A DNA stretch of 64,000 nucleotides from Eunapius fragilis (taxonomy: Eukaryota > Porifera > Demospongiae > Spongillida > Spongillidae), in contig OY811987.1 of the NCBI GenBank assembly GCA_963681505.1, positions 4,446,978 through 4,510,977 of the forward strand, in the 5' to 3' direction. Under the pieces are notes generated by a model. The model was not told where the DNA came from, ran no database searches, and saw only the letters and a program-made list of their open reading frames with translations. Of this stretch, positions 44,389 through 54,576 are shown piece after piece. Made by a program: the position numbers and the translations under genes. Every line of letters begins with the position of its first letter. Position 1 is the stretch's first letter.

Positions 44389-44527
44389 TGTAGCGCATGC
44401 GCTATAGCTGCTCTTAGTATGGACATGCGCAGTGTTTACACCTGAGGGTATTTAATGACGTGCTGTACGATCTTGATTGATTAAACACTTTGATTGCTAC
44501 AGATGTAATACGGGCGGTAACTTCACA
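44389..44527 (+). repeat. 3' LTR of the Gypsy remnant
   Basis: Begins TGTAGCGCATGCG directly after the polypurine tract and ends near CTTCACA. The first 13 bases equal those of the LTR at 62747, and CATGCGCA and GATTAAAC are also shared, so the two are related families. Confidence 0.7.
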
Positions 44528-44569
44528 CGGCGAGGCGCTTAATTAATTGACGAGGATTATGTGCGATTG

Positions 44570-44692
44570 TTTGTGAGCTAGTGTGTGTGGGGGGGGGGGG
44601 GGGGGGGGGGGCGCGCCGGATAGCGGGGAGGGGGAGGGCATCTGCCCCAAATGCCCCCCCCCCCCCCCCCCCCCCCATGCGGACGCCACTGA
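44570..44692. repeat. Poly-G/poly-C remnant of a CAGTGGCG-type MITE
   Basis: A long poly-G and a long poly-C tract flank a short GC-rich core. The right end is ATGCGGACGCCACTG, the inverse of a CAGTGGCGTCCGCAT terminus; the left terminus is missing. Confidence 0.6.
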
Positions 44693-44699
44693 CAATTTA

Positions 44700-46000
44700 T
44701 AGTTTGTAATGCTTACAAAGAGCATTGAATATATCAATTTTACTTCTTTTCACTACTTATTGGCGGTAGCACCTACTGACTTTTGGTTGAAGTTGTATTT
44801 TTATCAAACTTGTACACAAAATAATTGAAAAGTGTAATTTATGATCACTGTCCGAGCATCCCCCCTTTCTTTTTATGTCCCAACAGTACTGGTGACAGCA
44901 TTTCTACCAATGCCGGGTATTTCTGCATCGTTCTCAACGACAGAAATGCGTTTTTATTTTTATTTTGCAGAAACTAACCATCATACCACCCGCTTTGAGT
45001 CGCTTCGCTTAGTCCGCCTTGAGTTAATTCGATGCTCATACCTCCTGTGTCCCATATTCTTGAATTTGCTTATGTGGCTCTCCGTACAGATCTTTGTAAC
45101 AGTTTCTATCTTGAAAGTATGCTTCCTGCTCTTTCCTCAACTTTATACCTGACTCTGAGGTAACCGCGGCAAACAAAGAAGGAAACTAAGCCTAATTATT
45201 TTTTTTTTCAAAAAGAAATAAAAATTTCTACGACTAAAATTGATAGCGCTGTTTAGATGAAAGCCTACAGAAGCTAAATAGCAACAAAAAAAAAAAAAAA
45301 AAAAAAAAACATCAATGCCGTTCGAATTGATGTCGATACGAGCGGCGTAAAGTCATCCTTAATTCAGGATTTCCATCCTGAATTAAGGATGAAAATAGAT
45401 TAAAGGTTAACTTACGCAGTCGTAGAAAACAGGTAGATACACGCCAAGCGCACGTTCGTCTATTCATGCCGATGAAAGAAATATTCAAACGTATTGAACC
45501 AAAGGCACATTACGAGCATTAAGAAAACGACACGCTCCTCTCACACACGCACAAGCACTTATAATTAGCACTACGGCCATTGGCATGTTATTAATCTTTA
45601 TAATAAAAATATTTCGATAAGTAAAATTATTACGTAATAGCAATAGTAATTAATTGTTGTTGATTCTTCTGCTCGCAAGATGAAAGCGAAAAATAAAAGA
45701 TGCATTATTTATTATAATTCTACTGTGTCCATGTTTGAAAATGATCAAATACTTCACATGAGTTTTCCAATGTACAGACGTGTATGGATTGGGGACAACA
45801 TCATGCTTTGCTTATGAAAGCATGAATGGAGTACTATAAGGGCATTATCATGGCACCAGAGATATGTGCATTCAGGTAAATGCATTAGGTGTTTCTATTA
45901 TATTGCCAGTTGTCTTTTTATTTTACAGATGGTGGAAAACTTCAATCCATCTCAACTTCTCAGTCCCACGTATGAAGGCTCTGCATGATAGAAACAATGT
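44700..46000. other. Intergenic DNA
   Basis: No gene seen. Contains poly-A at 45286-45309 and a short perfect hairpin, ATCCTTAATTCAGGATTTCC paired with the inverted copy that follows (about 45355-45390). Confidence 0.4.
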
Positions 46001-46337
46001 GACCTTGCAAAACAAATCAAAGAGGTGGGTATTTGACAATTAGCGGAAATAAATAGCTATGCACAATTATGAATTGTTTTAGCCTGAATGGTGAGCAGGT
46101 TGTTTTGAAGGGAAAAATTTCTGTAGTACTAGCTGAAAACCTGTTGACTCATAATGACATAGAGCACATTTGCCAGCATTTGCCCCTCGATCCTGGGAAC
46201 ATGCAGCAATGACAGGGTCATTTTTCACGAGAGCATATATAGGAAAAGATGTGTTCCACTCATACTTGTACAGAACAAGAAAAACTAAACAACTACACTG
46301 TTCTTTATAAGCAGGACAGAAGGCTCTGGATTGGATG
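46001..46337 (+). repeat. Duplicate of Gypsy-remnant segment 42890-43221
   Basis: Runs parallel to 42890-43221: shared words include CCTTGCAAAACAAATCAAA, GCCTGAATGGTGAGCAGGTT and TAAGCAGGACAGAAGGCTCT. It has small indels, for example a TGACATAGAGCACA-like insertion. No other Gypsy sequence surrounds it. Confidence 0.85.
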
Positions 46338-47893
46338 AAATTAACTTCTATTTCACCTTGAACTACCAATGGGAGATGTGTATCAAAAAGCCATGGTAAC
46401 ATAACACACTTAAAAACGTCGAGTCAGCAGGCCTCACTGGAATTGAGCTGGTCAATAAACACCTAAGAAATAGAATGATTCAGGTTATACAATGCCCTAC
46501 CAAGCTCTGTATCAACATACAGTGCAAGTGCATCACAATACACGTAGGTGATGAGTTTTTTGTAGTAAAATTTCCAAACGATTTGCATTGTATAGATTAT
46601 TTAAAATTGTTATATTTATTGTGAAAAAATGTCCTATCAAATGTTAATAATAAAACATTTGGCATTTGCGGTGCATGAGACGCGCAATTGCTATTAGCAC
46701 GTTTGTACTGCAGCTATAAGTAAACTTCTGTGCGCCGCGCGTGAATGAAGAAATAACAGTTAAGCCTGTGGCGAATCTATATCCATAAGCTTCATTACGT
46801 GATCACACGTGAGCTATGTCTGAGCTGTTATTGCTTAATTAATTGGACTAAGCCTCCCCCAAATCGTCACCCCTTTCTGAAATCCTTGCTCAGCCACCAG
46901 GGGCGGATGCAGGATTTTCGGAAGGGAAGAGGGTTACATGTCAGACCCGCGATACTAAGGGAGGGGGAGGGGGGGGGGAGGGGGGGGGGAGGGGGGGGGG
47001 GGAGGGGGTGACGCTTCATTCAGACTCGATACGAAAAGTTGGAGGATGTTGCCTAGCGAGAAGAACCTTATATTAATGTGAGGGCGGTTGGGTGGAAATA
47101 TCGACGTACATGTACTAATCCGTCGAAATACAACATTTCACGTAGATGTATAGTCTGGGGACCAGTACGTGTCGTTCCCCTACCATTCGACGCGTAGCAT
47201 ACGAGTTCCCAGGCTTATATTTCTATTTCAAAAAGAACTTTCCACGATAGTATTAGCGGCCAAGGCGCTGTAGCTGTTCATTTAGTATCGCGTATTACTT
47301 TACTATCTGCCAATAATTGCGCGTTCGTTAAATACAGATGGCTCATCTAATGCGGTAGGCTAGCGTCATTGCTTCTCACTAATCCCGTTGCCTGCACAGC
47401 ACCAAATAGCTTGCATGACAGTGCTCCCTCGATTATACGGAAAAGATTATACGGAAAATAAGGCACGTTCATTGGGTGTTAGGAAAACTGTCGGTGTTCT
47501 TAGCCATAAGCTATCTAAACCATTAATGACTTCATCCGACAGTTTTCCTAACACCCATATATAGCTGCATTATATTGTCGTTTCAGTATAAAAGAAGGCT
47601 GACGTACAGAAATAGGCGATACAAGATAACAATACAAGATTGCAACGTTTAACTATGTTTGCCCCTGCAAGGTTATATTGTTTGTCGCGTTCAATTACTA
47701 CGCATGTAGTACACAGCCCTTTGCGGCTGGACAAAAGGGTCCACAATTAGACAATACCGTTACCAAAAAATCCATTGCGGCTAGATGCGCCATGGCCTCA
47801 TTAAAACGGCGTTTTTTGAGAGAGCTGTATCTTGTTCATTTTACCATCAAATACCTGTTGATCCCTCCCATTTCACTGGTGTATCGTCGTAGT
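46338..47893. other. Intergenic DNA
   Basis: At about 46900-47010 a GGGGCGGATGCAGGATTTTC end is followed by G-rich sequence, a one-ended copy of the G-rich MITE family. At 47473-47557 a perfect 22-bp inverted repeat surrounds a 41-bp loop. No gene seen. Confidence 0.5.
47473..47557. repeat. 22-bp perfect inverted repeat hairpin
   Basis: The arms start TGGGTGTTAGGAAAACTG and end with the exact complement. Probably a tiny MITE or foldback remnant. Confidence 0.7.
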
Positions 47894-48041
47894 TGTAGTA
47901 CCCACCAAGGAAATGGTCACAACCAAAGTCATAAGAGCAGCAACAGATTCAACTGATTTTGCATGCACATACATCAATATATATACACAGCCGATTGTCT
48001 AATTAACTAACTAATTATTACCAATTGGTCATGTCACTACA
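47894..48041 (-). repeat. 3' LTR of the full-length Gypsy
   Basis: 148 bp, TGTAGT...ACTACA inverted ends; I find no difference from 52874-53021. On the minus strand it follows a purine-rich tract (AAGAGGGGGAGTAG). Confidence 0.95.
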
Positions 48042-48062
48042 CTACTCCCCCTCTTGAAAGAG
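48042..48062 (-). other. Polypurine tract
   Basis: Minus-strand AAGAGGGGGAGTAG directly upstream of the 3' LTR, the usual plus-strand DNA priming site. Confidence 0.8.
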
Positions 48063-48079
48063 TGGTCCCTCACTCCCAG

Positions 48080-51000
48080 TCATTCAATGATTTCAGCAGT
48101 GTCCATGTTGTCTGGTAGTACCAGAGGGTTTCCATAGCGTACAGACGGTTTGCTTATCCTGCTAGAGCGTCGCAGTACAGGAGCCTCCTCTGCTACAGGA
48201 GGAAGGACTTGGATTGGTGGAAGAACTTGGGGTACAATTGCTGGGTGCTCCATCTCAGGAACTGGATGATTTAGTTGGTCCTGTGGCAGTCCCTCCAATG
48301 TAGGCGTTTGATGATCAGCACCCACTGGAGTACCCACAAGTGGCAGATCCGGCATTCTGTGAACAATGATATCATCGTCACCCAGCTCTTCTATAGTATT
48401 TTGCGGCGGTGCAGGCTTTAACCGATTAAAGTGCACCACTTTACGTTTTCTGGGATTATCGCAGTCCGCAATCCTATAGATGGAAGGTCCGAGGACTTTG
48501 ACCACTTTAAAAGGCCCCTGCCAAGGTCTGTGGAGCTTATTTGAAAGGCCCCTGCGAACTGCTGGATTGTGGAGAAAAACGAGATCATCAATACAGTATG
48601 GATCCCCCTTGATATCCATATCATAAGATTCCTTCTGACGTCCTCGTTGCACTTCCATATGTTGACGGACCCGCTCATAGGCCAACTGCAGTCGGTTCTT
48701 GAGCACATCAGCATACCGAATGGGGTCCTCAGTGCTGGCTGGGATGGAGAACAATACATCCTCAGGCAAGCGGGCATCACGACCCAACATCAGCTCAAAG
48801 GGAGTGGCCCCAGTGGTTGCATGACAGCTTGTGCGATATGCAAATAACAGGGTAGGGAGGAGGAGGTCCCAATCATGCTCATCATCCCTTACAGCCATAC
48901 TTAACATGTCTAACAAAGTTCTGTTAAACCTTTCGACAAGTCCATCACTCTGGGGATGATAAGGGGTTGTCCGAGTCTTTTTAACACCCAACAACTGGCA
49001 TACTTCCTTTAGAACTTTGGCTTCAAAGTTTCTCCCTTGGTCCGTGTGCAGGGAATCTGGAACCCCAAACCTGCATACAAATTCATTCACAAACACTTTA
49101 GCAATGGTTAATGCCTCAGTATCCTTCAACGGAAAAGCTTCTTTCCATTTGGTGAAGTATTCACCAATCACCAATATATACTTGTTACCCCTTGGTGTTT
49201 CTGGAAGCGGGCCAAGGATGTCCATGGCAACCCTCTGCATGGGTCTCTGTGTTTGACAAATTTCCATTGGAGCTCTAGCCTTGTGACTGGGAGATTTCCT
49301 AGAGTTACAAACAGCACAATTCCTACACCATTTTTCCACCTCTTTCCTCTGACCTGGCCAATAAAAGCGTGCCCGAACCTTCTCTAAGGTTTTCAGCTCC
49401 CCCATATGCCCACCAATTACAGTATTGTGGAGGCCTTCCAATACCCCCTTCACCAATTTTGCAGGCAGGACTAGTTGAAGGTGTCTACGAGTACCACCCC
49501 CTGGTATGTCCTCCCAACAACGATACAACACCCCATGCTGCAATGTCAAATACCGTCTCTGTACCCACAGGGATTCAAGTCTCCAGGAAGCGTCCTTGGG
49601 GCATCCTCTAGGTGTGGTGTCAGTTCTCAGCCAGTGGACCATCTGATGTATGTCTGGATCAGCCTTCTGAAGAGATTTGATCTCCTCTTCCGTCCATGTT
49701 GGCAGCAATAAGTGTGATACCGCATTACAACCGGAAGTGTTGGCTTCTTGCTCTTCCTCTACTTCCCATCCACACTGCTGGCACCCACCCCGAGATAATG
49801 CATCAGCATTAGTATGCTGCTTACCTTGACGATGCAGAACGCTGTAGTCATACTCTGCCAACAACTCCAACCAACGAGCAACTTGTCCCTCAGGCTCCTT
49901 AAAATTATGTAGCCATTGTAGGCAGTGGTGGTCTGTGCGTAGTGTAAAATTTCTTCCATAGAGATATGGCCGAAAATGCTGAGCAGCCCATACTAGAGCC
50001 AACAATTCCCGCCTAGTGGCACAATACTTCTTTTCCGTTCTGCTCAGAGCTCTGCTAGCATATGCCACCACTCTTTCTTCCCCATCAACAGTTTGAGCAA
50101 GTACAGCACCCAACCCGTCCCCACTGGCATCTGTATCTAGTACAAAGTGCAAACTGAAATCAGGTAAGGCAAGTATAGGGGAGGATACAAGGCGTTTCTT
50201 CAGATCAAAGAAAGCATCATTGCATTCCTTTGTCCACATCCACTTCCTTCCTTTCTGTGTCAAAGCATGCAAGGGGCTTGCTACGTGGGCAAAGTCTTTT
50301 ACAAAACGTCTATAGTACGACGAAAGACCAAGAAAACTTTGCAGTTCTTTTGAATTTTGTGGTACTGGCCAGTTGGAAACACATGCAACTTTCTGCGGGT
50401 CAGTACGTATGCCCTCCCCGGATATGACATGGCCCAGGTACTGCACACTAGTTTGCAACAAATGACACTTACTAGGCCGGACCTTTAACCCCGCACCCTT
50501 CAGACGTTCCAGGACTTCCTTCAATTGCTCGATGTGTTTTTCGACTGTCCTGCTAAAAATAATAATGTCATCAAGATACACTAGGCAAGTTACCCAGTGA
50601 AGGCCAGCAAGCACTCGCTCCATGAGCCTCTGAAATGTGGCGGGCGCATTACACAAGCCAAAAGGCATGACACAAAATTGGAAGAGTCCAAATGGGGTTA
50701 CAAATGCAGTCTTCTCTCTATCCTTACTATCAACTTCTACTTGCCAATAGCCACTAGCCAGATCAAGAGTTGAGAAGTAACGGGCACCCCCTAAAGCATC
50801 AAGCGTGTCATCTATCCTAGGGAGTGGCTGGGCATCCTTACGCGTGCAATCATTAAGACGACGAAAATCTACACAAAATCTAGTTGTGCCGTCTATTTTC
50901 CTTACCAAGACAATGGGTGATGCCCATGGCCCACAACTAGGCTCAATGATACCTCGAGAAAGCATGTCATCTAGTAACCCACGTACCTCTTGCTGCTGAT

Positions 51001-51997
51001 GAAAGGGTAGCCTCCGTGCACGCTGGCAGACTGGTTGTGTATCCCCTGTGTTGATTTTATGGGATGTCAATCGGGTACGCCCAAGGTCACTGTCATCCGA
51101 CGCGATGACGTCTTGGAACTGCCAGAGCAAGGCAGTCACTTTCTCTCGAACCTCAGGAGCCAGGCCGTCTGTCATCTGTTCTATACAATGCTTAACAGAC
51201 TGGGTGGATTGCTTACAGGCAGGGTATTGTACTGATGCACAATCAGCACTATCATCAATAGGTTTTAACATACCCATTATCTCATCCTTGTGCACTGTAA
51301 TCGGTGCGAAGCCAGGGTTAAGAACTTGGACCATTGTGTGACTAGCAGCAGCATCCATGATGGAGTAAGCAACCAAGAGGCCATGCTGATCCATAAACCG
51401 TCCCACTGGTTCCACCAGGAGGGCACCGGAGCTGCTGGTGCAATGACCTGCATGCCGTGACACCTTTGCAGGAAGGCACATTTGACAATAAGGAGGGACA
51501 TTTATGGTTTCAGACAACGTCACAAAACAAACTTGGGAACTTTGAACACCACTTCTCATAGGTGACAAGAATTGCACAGGACCTTCTTTTGTGAGCAAAA
51601 TTTGTTGTTGAAGGTCAACGATACAACCACGCTTAATCAAAAAATCCGCCCCAAGAAGGCACTCCTGGTTTAAATTCTTTGCTATCAAAACTGGATGATC
51701 TTTGGCTGATACCCCGACCTTTATGCTCAATTTACACTGCCCAATAATGTCCAACTTCTCCCCATTTGCTGCTACTACCGAATTCGCAGGTACCTGCATT
51801 GTAAGTGACTTTCCCGATGGTACCATTCTAATAACATCCTCCCTCACTAACGTCACCGCCGAACCCGTGTCTACAAGCATTCTAGTGACTCGCCCTTCTA
51901 TACTACCTTCCACCATTAACGTGGAACTTACGGCTGCCGCCTGCCAAGAATCCTTATGGTCCTTCCGCTTGCGAGGGCAGTTACGCCGAACATGCAT
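48080..51997 (-). CDS. pol: Gypsy Pol polyprotein (PR-RT-RH-IN)
   Basis: 1305 residues. Protease: LVDTGSAVTLV (about 41-51) and LLGADFLIKRGC. Reverse transcriptase: FCVDFRRLND, then the catalytic YLDDII near 475. RNase H: LDTDASGDGLGAVLAQ and LRTDHHCLQWL, with NADALSR at the end. Integrase: an HHCC-like zinc segment (H-x-x-H and CRNCAVC), then the DDE core with MDILGPL, TDQGRNFEAKV (about 985) and PQSDGLVERFNRTL, then the C-terminal WQGPFKVVKVLG and VVHFNRLKP. The Pro/Glu-rich tail ends at TGA 48080. The frame overlaps the gag 3' end by 17 bases; the first residues hold the second half of the gag zinc knuckle, so Pol is normally made as a Gag-Pol fusion. Confidence 0.95.
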   Translation of the reverse strand: MHVRRNCPRKRKDHKDSWQAAAVSSTLMVEGSIEGRVTRMLVDTGSAVTLVREDVIRMVPSGKSLTMQVPANSVVAANGEKLDIIGQCKLSIKVGVSAKDHPVLIAKNLNQECLLGADFLIKRGCIVDLQQQILLTKEGPVQFLSPMRSGVQSSQVCFVTLSETINVPPYCQMCLPAKVSRHAGHCTSSSGALLVEPVGRFMDQHGLLVAYSIMDAAASHTMVQVLNPGFAPITVHKDEIMGMLKPIDDSADCASVQYPACKQSTQSVKHCIEQMTDGLAPEVREKVTALLWQFQDVIASDDSDLGRTRLTSHKINTGDTQPVCQRARRLPFHQQQEVRGLLDDMLSRGIIEPSCGPWASPIVLVRKIDGTTRFCVDFRRLNDCTRKDAQPLPRIDDTLDALGGARYFSTLDLASGYWQVEVDSKDREKTAFVTPFGLFQFCVMPFGLCNAPATFQRLMERVLAGLHWVTCLVYLDDIIIFSRTVEKHIEQLKEVLERLKGAGLKVRPSKCHLLQTSVQYLGHVISGEGIRTDPQKVACVSNWPVPQNSKELQSFLGLSSYYRRFVKDFAHVASPLHALTQKGRKWMWTKECNDAFFDLKKRLVSSPILALPDFSLHFVLDTDASGDGLGAVLAQTVDGEERVVAYASRALSRTEKKYCATRRELLALVWAAQHFRPYLYGRNFTLRTDHHCLQWLHNFKEPEGQVARWLELLAEYDYSVLHRQGKQHTNADALSRGGCQQCGWEVEEEQEANTSGCNAVSHLLLPTWTEEEIKSLQKADPDIHQMVHWLRTDTTPRGCPKDASWRLESLWVQRRYLTLQHGVLYRCWEDIPGGGTRRHLQLVLPAKLVKGVLEGLHNTVIGGHMGELKTLEKVRARFYWPGQRKEVEKWCRNCAVCNSRKSPSHKARAPMEICQTQRPMQRVAMDILGPLPETPRGNKYILVIGEYFTKWKEAFPLKDTEALTIAKVFVNEFVCRFGVPDSLHTDQGRNFEAKVLKEVCQLLGVKKTRTTPYHPQSDGLVERFNRTLLDMLSMAVRDDEHDWDLLLPTLLFAYRTSCHATTGATPFELMLGRDARLPEDVLFSIPASTEDPIRYADVLKNRLQLAYERVRQHMEVQRGRQKESYDMDIKGDPYCIDDLVFLHNPAVRRGLSNKLHRPWQGPFKVVKVLGPSIYRIADCDNPRKRKVVHFNRLKPAPPQNTIEELGDDDIIVHRMPDLPLVGTPVGADHQTPTLEGLPQDQLNHPVPEMEHPAIVPQVLPPIQVLPPVAEEAPVLRRSSRISKPSVRYGNPLVLPDNMDTAEIIE

Positions 51998-52856
51998 GAC
52001 CTCGCTCCCCGCAGTTCCAACATGTAATCACTGCAGACCCTTGCTTTCTGGTAGAGGACTGACGTTGTTGGTCAGCAGCGGTAGTTTTTCCTTTGCCAGA
52101 TAGCCGTCTGTTCAGCTCTTCGACTTGTTTTCTAAGGTCCTCCACCATTCTTTCAGAATCTTGGGCCTGTTTCCGGAGCTGTTGGACCGACAATGCTGCG
52201 AGTCCGCTACCCGCTGCTAACTCCTCAACACCGCTGGATGCCACCGACGAACCATGCCCGCACTCCTTGCTAAGTCTTCTCTGTGCTGTTTCCACTGACT
52301 CCTGTTGAATTGCCAATTGTAGCGCTTCGTCCAGAGTATTGGGCATTACTTTCATGAGTCTCAGCTGCACAGTGGAAGAGCACACCCCTTGCACAAACTG
52401 GTCCCTTACCAATTGTAACCGTTGTTCGTTGGTCCATCCAGGATATGCCTTGTCCGCTAACGCACGCAGTTCTCCAACGTACGTCACCAAGTTTTCGTCC
52501 GCCTTCTGGCCTCGTCTATGAAACTTCGCCTGCCACTCCAAATGGTTTCCCTCGGGCGCGTATTGAGCGCGGAGGCACATTGTCACAGCCTCGTAATCAT
52601 CCGAATCGACCAGTCCTTGCTGGGACACAACCCTGAAAGGCCCATCGTCCAACAACGGAAGAAGTTCGCCCGTCCATTGGCTCTCGTCAACCTGTGCTTT
52701 GCGTACGTACATCTCGAAGCGCTTTAACCAAAGGACGAGGTCTGTTCCTCCTGAATAACGGGAAGGGGGCCGTAAGCTCATTCTCACCATTTGTACTTCC
52801 GGAAGTAGCTCCTTGGTCCGTTCCTTGCTATCAGCCGTATCCATGGGTTCCGCCAT
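51981..52856 (-). CDS. gag: Gypsy Gag
   Basis: 291 residues from ATG at 52856. It contains the retrotransposon Gag core (LRPPSRYSGGTDLVLWLKRF, WQAKFHRRGQKADENLVTYV, LRALADKAYPGW, RDQFVQGVCSSTVQLRL), a coiled-coil-like stretch (RMVEDLRKQVEELNRRL) and the first half of a CCHC zinc knuckle (CWNCGERGH). The remaining Cys lies in the pol frame, because the frame changes inside the knuckle at a CATGCATG sequence. The neighbouring fragment at 62892 encodes a related Gag. Confidence 0.92.
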   Translation of the reverse strand: MAEPMDTADSKERTKELLPEVQMVRMSLRPPSRYSGGTDLVLWLKRFEMYVRKAQVDESQWTGELLPLLDDGPFRVVSQQGLVDSDDYEAVTMCLRAQYAPEGNHLEWQAKFHRRGQKADENLVTYVGELRALADKAYPGWTNEQRLQLVRDQFVQGVCSSTVQLRLMKVMPNTLDEALQLAIQQESVETAQRRLSKECGHGSSVASSGVEELAAGSGLAALSVQQLRKQAQDSERMVEDLRKQVEELNRRLSGKGKTTAADQQRQSSTRKQGSAVITCWNCGERGHACSA

Positions 52857-52873
52857 CCCACTTCTGACACCAA
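52857..52873 (-). other. Primer-binding site, tRNA-Leu-like
   Basis: The minus strand reads TGGTGTCAGAAGTGGG right after the 5' LTR. This complements the 3' end of animal tRNA-Leu (…CCCACTCCTGACACCA) except for one position. The same 16 bases occur at 62876. Confidence 0.75.
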
Positions 52874-53021
52874 TGTAGTACCCACCAAGGAAATGGTCAC
52901 AACCAAAGTCATAAGAGCAGCAACAGATTCAACTGATTTTGCATGCACATACATCAATATATATACACAGCCGATTGTCTAATTAACTAACTAATTATTA
53001 CCAATTGGTCATGTCACTACA
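52874..53021 (-). repeat. 5' LTR of the full-length Gypsy
   Basis: 148 bp, reads as identical to 47894-48041. It contains a TATATATATA stretch that could serve as a TATA element, and ends in ACTACA on the minus strand. Confidence 0.95.
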
Positions 53022-53390
53022 CATGCATTGGTACCTGTGTCAGTCTGACCATTCAGAACTTGCAATCCTTCTTCACTGTGCAACTCATTTGCTTCTTTCT
53101 CATAAGTTTCACGTGTTGGATGCATGCAGGTGAAATTACCACTATATGTGTATACAGAAATCCATACCTGAACTAGTTTGACCAATATTACTGCTGCATG
53201 TCAAAGCATTCTGAAATGTGAGGGACACATATATGTAGATTTTTTTTTATTGTGCCATGCTTCCAGTTGTCAAGTGCAGAGATTAAGTTATCATTGATGC
53301 ATGCATTGGTACATGTACTTGTGCCACACTGACCATTCAGATCTTGCAATGCTGCTTCACTGTGCAACCTTTCTCGTAAGTTTCACTTAA
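53022..53390. repeat. Tandem duplication of an approximately 90-bp host segment
   Basis: The segment at 53022-53110 (CATGCATTGGTAC, then GACCATTCAGAACTTGCAAT and CTTCACTGTGCAAC, ending AAGTTTCAC) recurs with changes at about 53297-53386. The second copy ends exactly where the transposon TIR and its TTAA flank begin. Confidence 0.7.
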
Positions 53391-53664
53391 AACTAAAAAT
53401 AAGAGCAAAAAATTTTTCCACGTCGATCATCTGCTCAGATAGAGTCACGGGCAGGGCATGTGGTCAAAGATCAGAACAACCACAATTCACGCCACTGTCA
53501 GATGACCATCTCTCAAGTTTGTCAAAACATATACATATAGAGGCTGGCATTCCAACATAGACAATACTATTGTCTGACAAGCATGAAGCGAAGTGACCCG
53601 GCTACAGTGTACTGTAAAACAAAGCGGGCAGTAATAGTGATTACCATTGTGGTGCCGCGAGCGC
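53391..53664 (+). repeat. Left TIR of the DUF6589/RecQ transposon
   Basis: About 274 bp with small indels relative to the right TIR. It begins AACTAAAAA and ends CCGCGAGCGC. Confidence 0.88.
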
Positions 53665-53811
53665 TATTAGTACAATGCACGATGCCAAGTGCTGGCTACG
53701 ATAGAAAACCAACCTTTGGACTTCTTTTGAAAATATGTTAGGACAGATGGATAATCTGAGTTCCGCTTTGTCTTTGTCGCCATGGTATGATTGGTATGAC
53801 TTATTGACCCA

Positions 53812-54496
53812 GTGATAGTGTTGGCATCACCAGACAAGCCTAACATCTGCTACACTGTTCGTAATAAAGAGAGTGTAGAAAGTGTTATTGCACCACTGGT
53901 TGCAAAACTAAGAGCTGCTAGATGTGGGCTGCCAAGGGTGTTAATTTACTGCAGAAGATGTGAAGAATGTGCCGAAATCTACCATTTCTTTTTCTCCTCC
54001 CTAAAAGAACAGTTCACTGAACCAGTTGGGCACCAAATTTACCTGTGTTTCGCCTTGTTTACATGTACACTGGTGTCACACGCAAGTCTATTCGTGATTC
54101 AGTCAAATTGTGACCTCATTTGTAAGCCACACCCCACTCCGTGTCGTTATCTGTACAATGGCATTTGGCATGGGCATAGACTGTGCAGATGTATGTCAGG
54201 TCATCCATTGGGGACCTTCATCTGACATAGAATTATATGTCCAAGAGTGTGGGCGAGCAGGCCGAAATGGTTACTCATCAAATGCATTACTGTTTTGGAA
54301 AGGGGCAGATTTTAGATTTCACACCATAAGCAAAAAAATGGAGCTCTACTGCAGGAACCAAGAAGTGTGCAGAAGGGCGAGGTTGATGCATTATTTTGAC
54401 TGTACATACGAGAGCATTATAGGTTGTAACTGCTGTGATGTGTGCGCTGTTAAATGCCAATGTACTACATGTAATGGTAATTCATTCCCTATATAG
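53812..54496 (+). pseudogene. RecQ-like helicase, C-terminal half only
   Basis: Two overlapping frames. The first reads SPDKPNICYTVRNKESVES and PRVLIYCRRCEECAEIYHFF, the start of helicase domain 2. The second reads TPLRVVICTMAFGMGIDCAD, VIHWGPSSDIELYVQECGRA (motif VI QxxGRAGR) and a zinc-binding segment (CRRARLMHYF, CNCCDVC). Between them the frame breaks around 54000-54110, where GAPNLPVFRLVYMYTGVTRK is visible in a third frame. The ATPase half with Walker A and DExH motifs is missing; only about 150 bases separate the frame from the TIR. The gene is therefore an internal-deletion derivative. The Zn segment fits RecQ-type helicases. Confidence 0.82.
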
Positions 54497-54576
54497 TTGT
54501 AGTTGTATAAAATTATTTTTAAATAATATTAACATTTGCACAAATTCAAAGCTCTATCGAGAAAGGGGTGATAGTT

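Larger units (their letters stand above)
42070..44527 (+). mobile_element. Gypsy LTR retrotransposon remnant, internally deleted
   Basis: In order: a Gag C-terminal fragment (42077-42316, EEAVAATLVMESYS and LEAIVSRLEKLES), a protease (42519-42794, MLDTGAAVSLLRKD), a frameshifted continuation (42798-43151), the integrase C-terminal tail (43981-44376, TRKTVVVHFDRLKP), a polypurine tract (AGGAGGGGGGATAG) and a 3' LTR from 44389. The RT, RNase H and integrase core are absent; unrelated AT-rich sequence (about 43222-43980) lies in their place. No 5' LTR was found. Confidence 0.82.
47894..53021 (-). mobile_element. Full-length Gypsy LTR retrotransposon, young
   Basis: 5.1 kb on the minus strand: 5' LTR (53021-52874), primer-binding site, gag (52856-51981), pol (51997-48080), polypurine tract and 3' LTR (48041-47894). 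The LTRs are 148 bp and read as identical, pol is open for 1305 codons, and the domain order PR-RT-RH-IN is Gypsy/Metaviridae. No 5-bp target-site duplication is visible (GTAGT left, CATGC right). Confidence 0.95.

Noticed and set aside
48418..51501. Several frames of 60-120 codons on both strands inside Gypsy pol
   Set aside because: Shadows of the 1305-codon pol frame.
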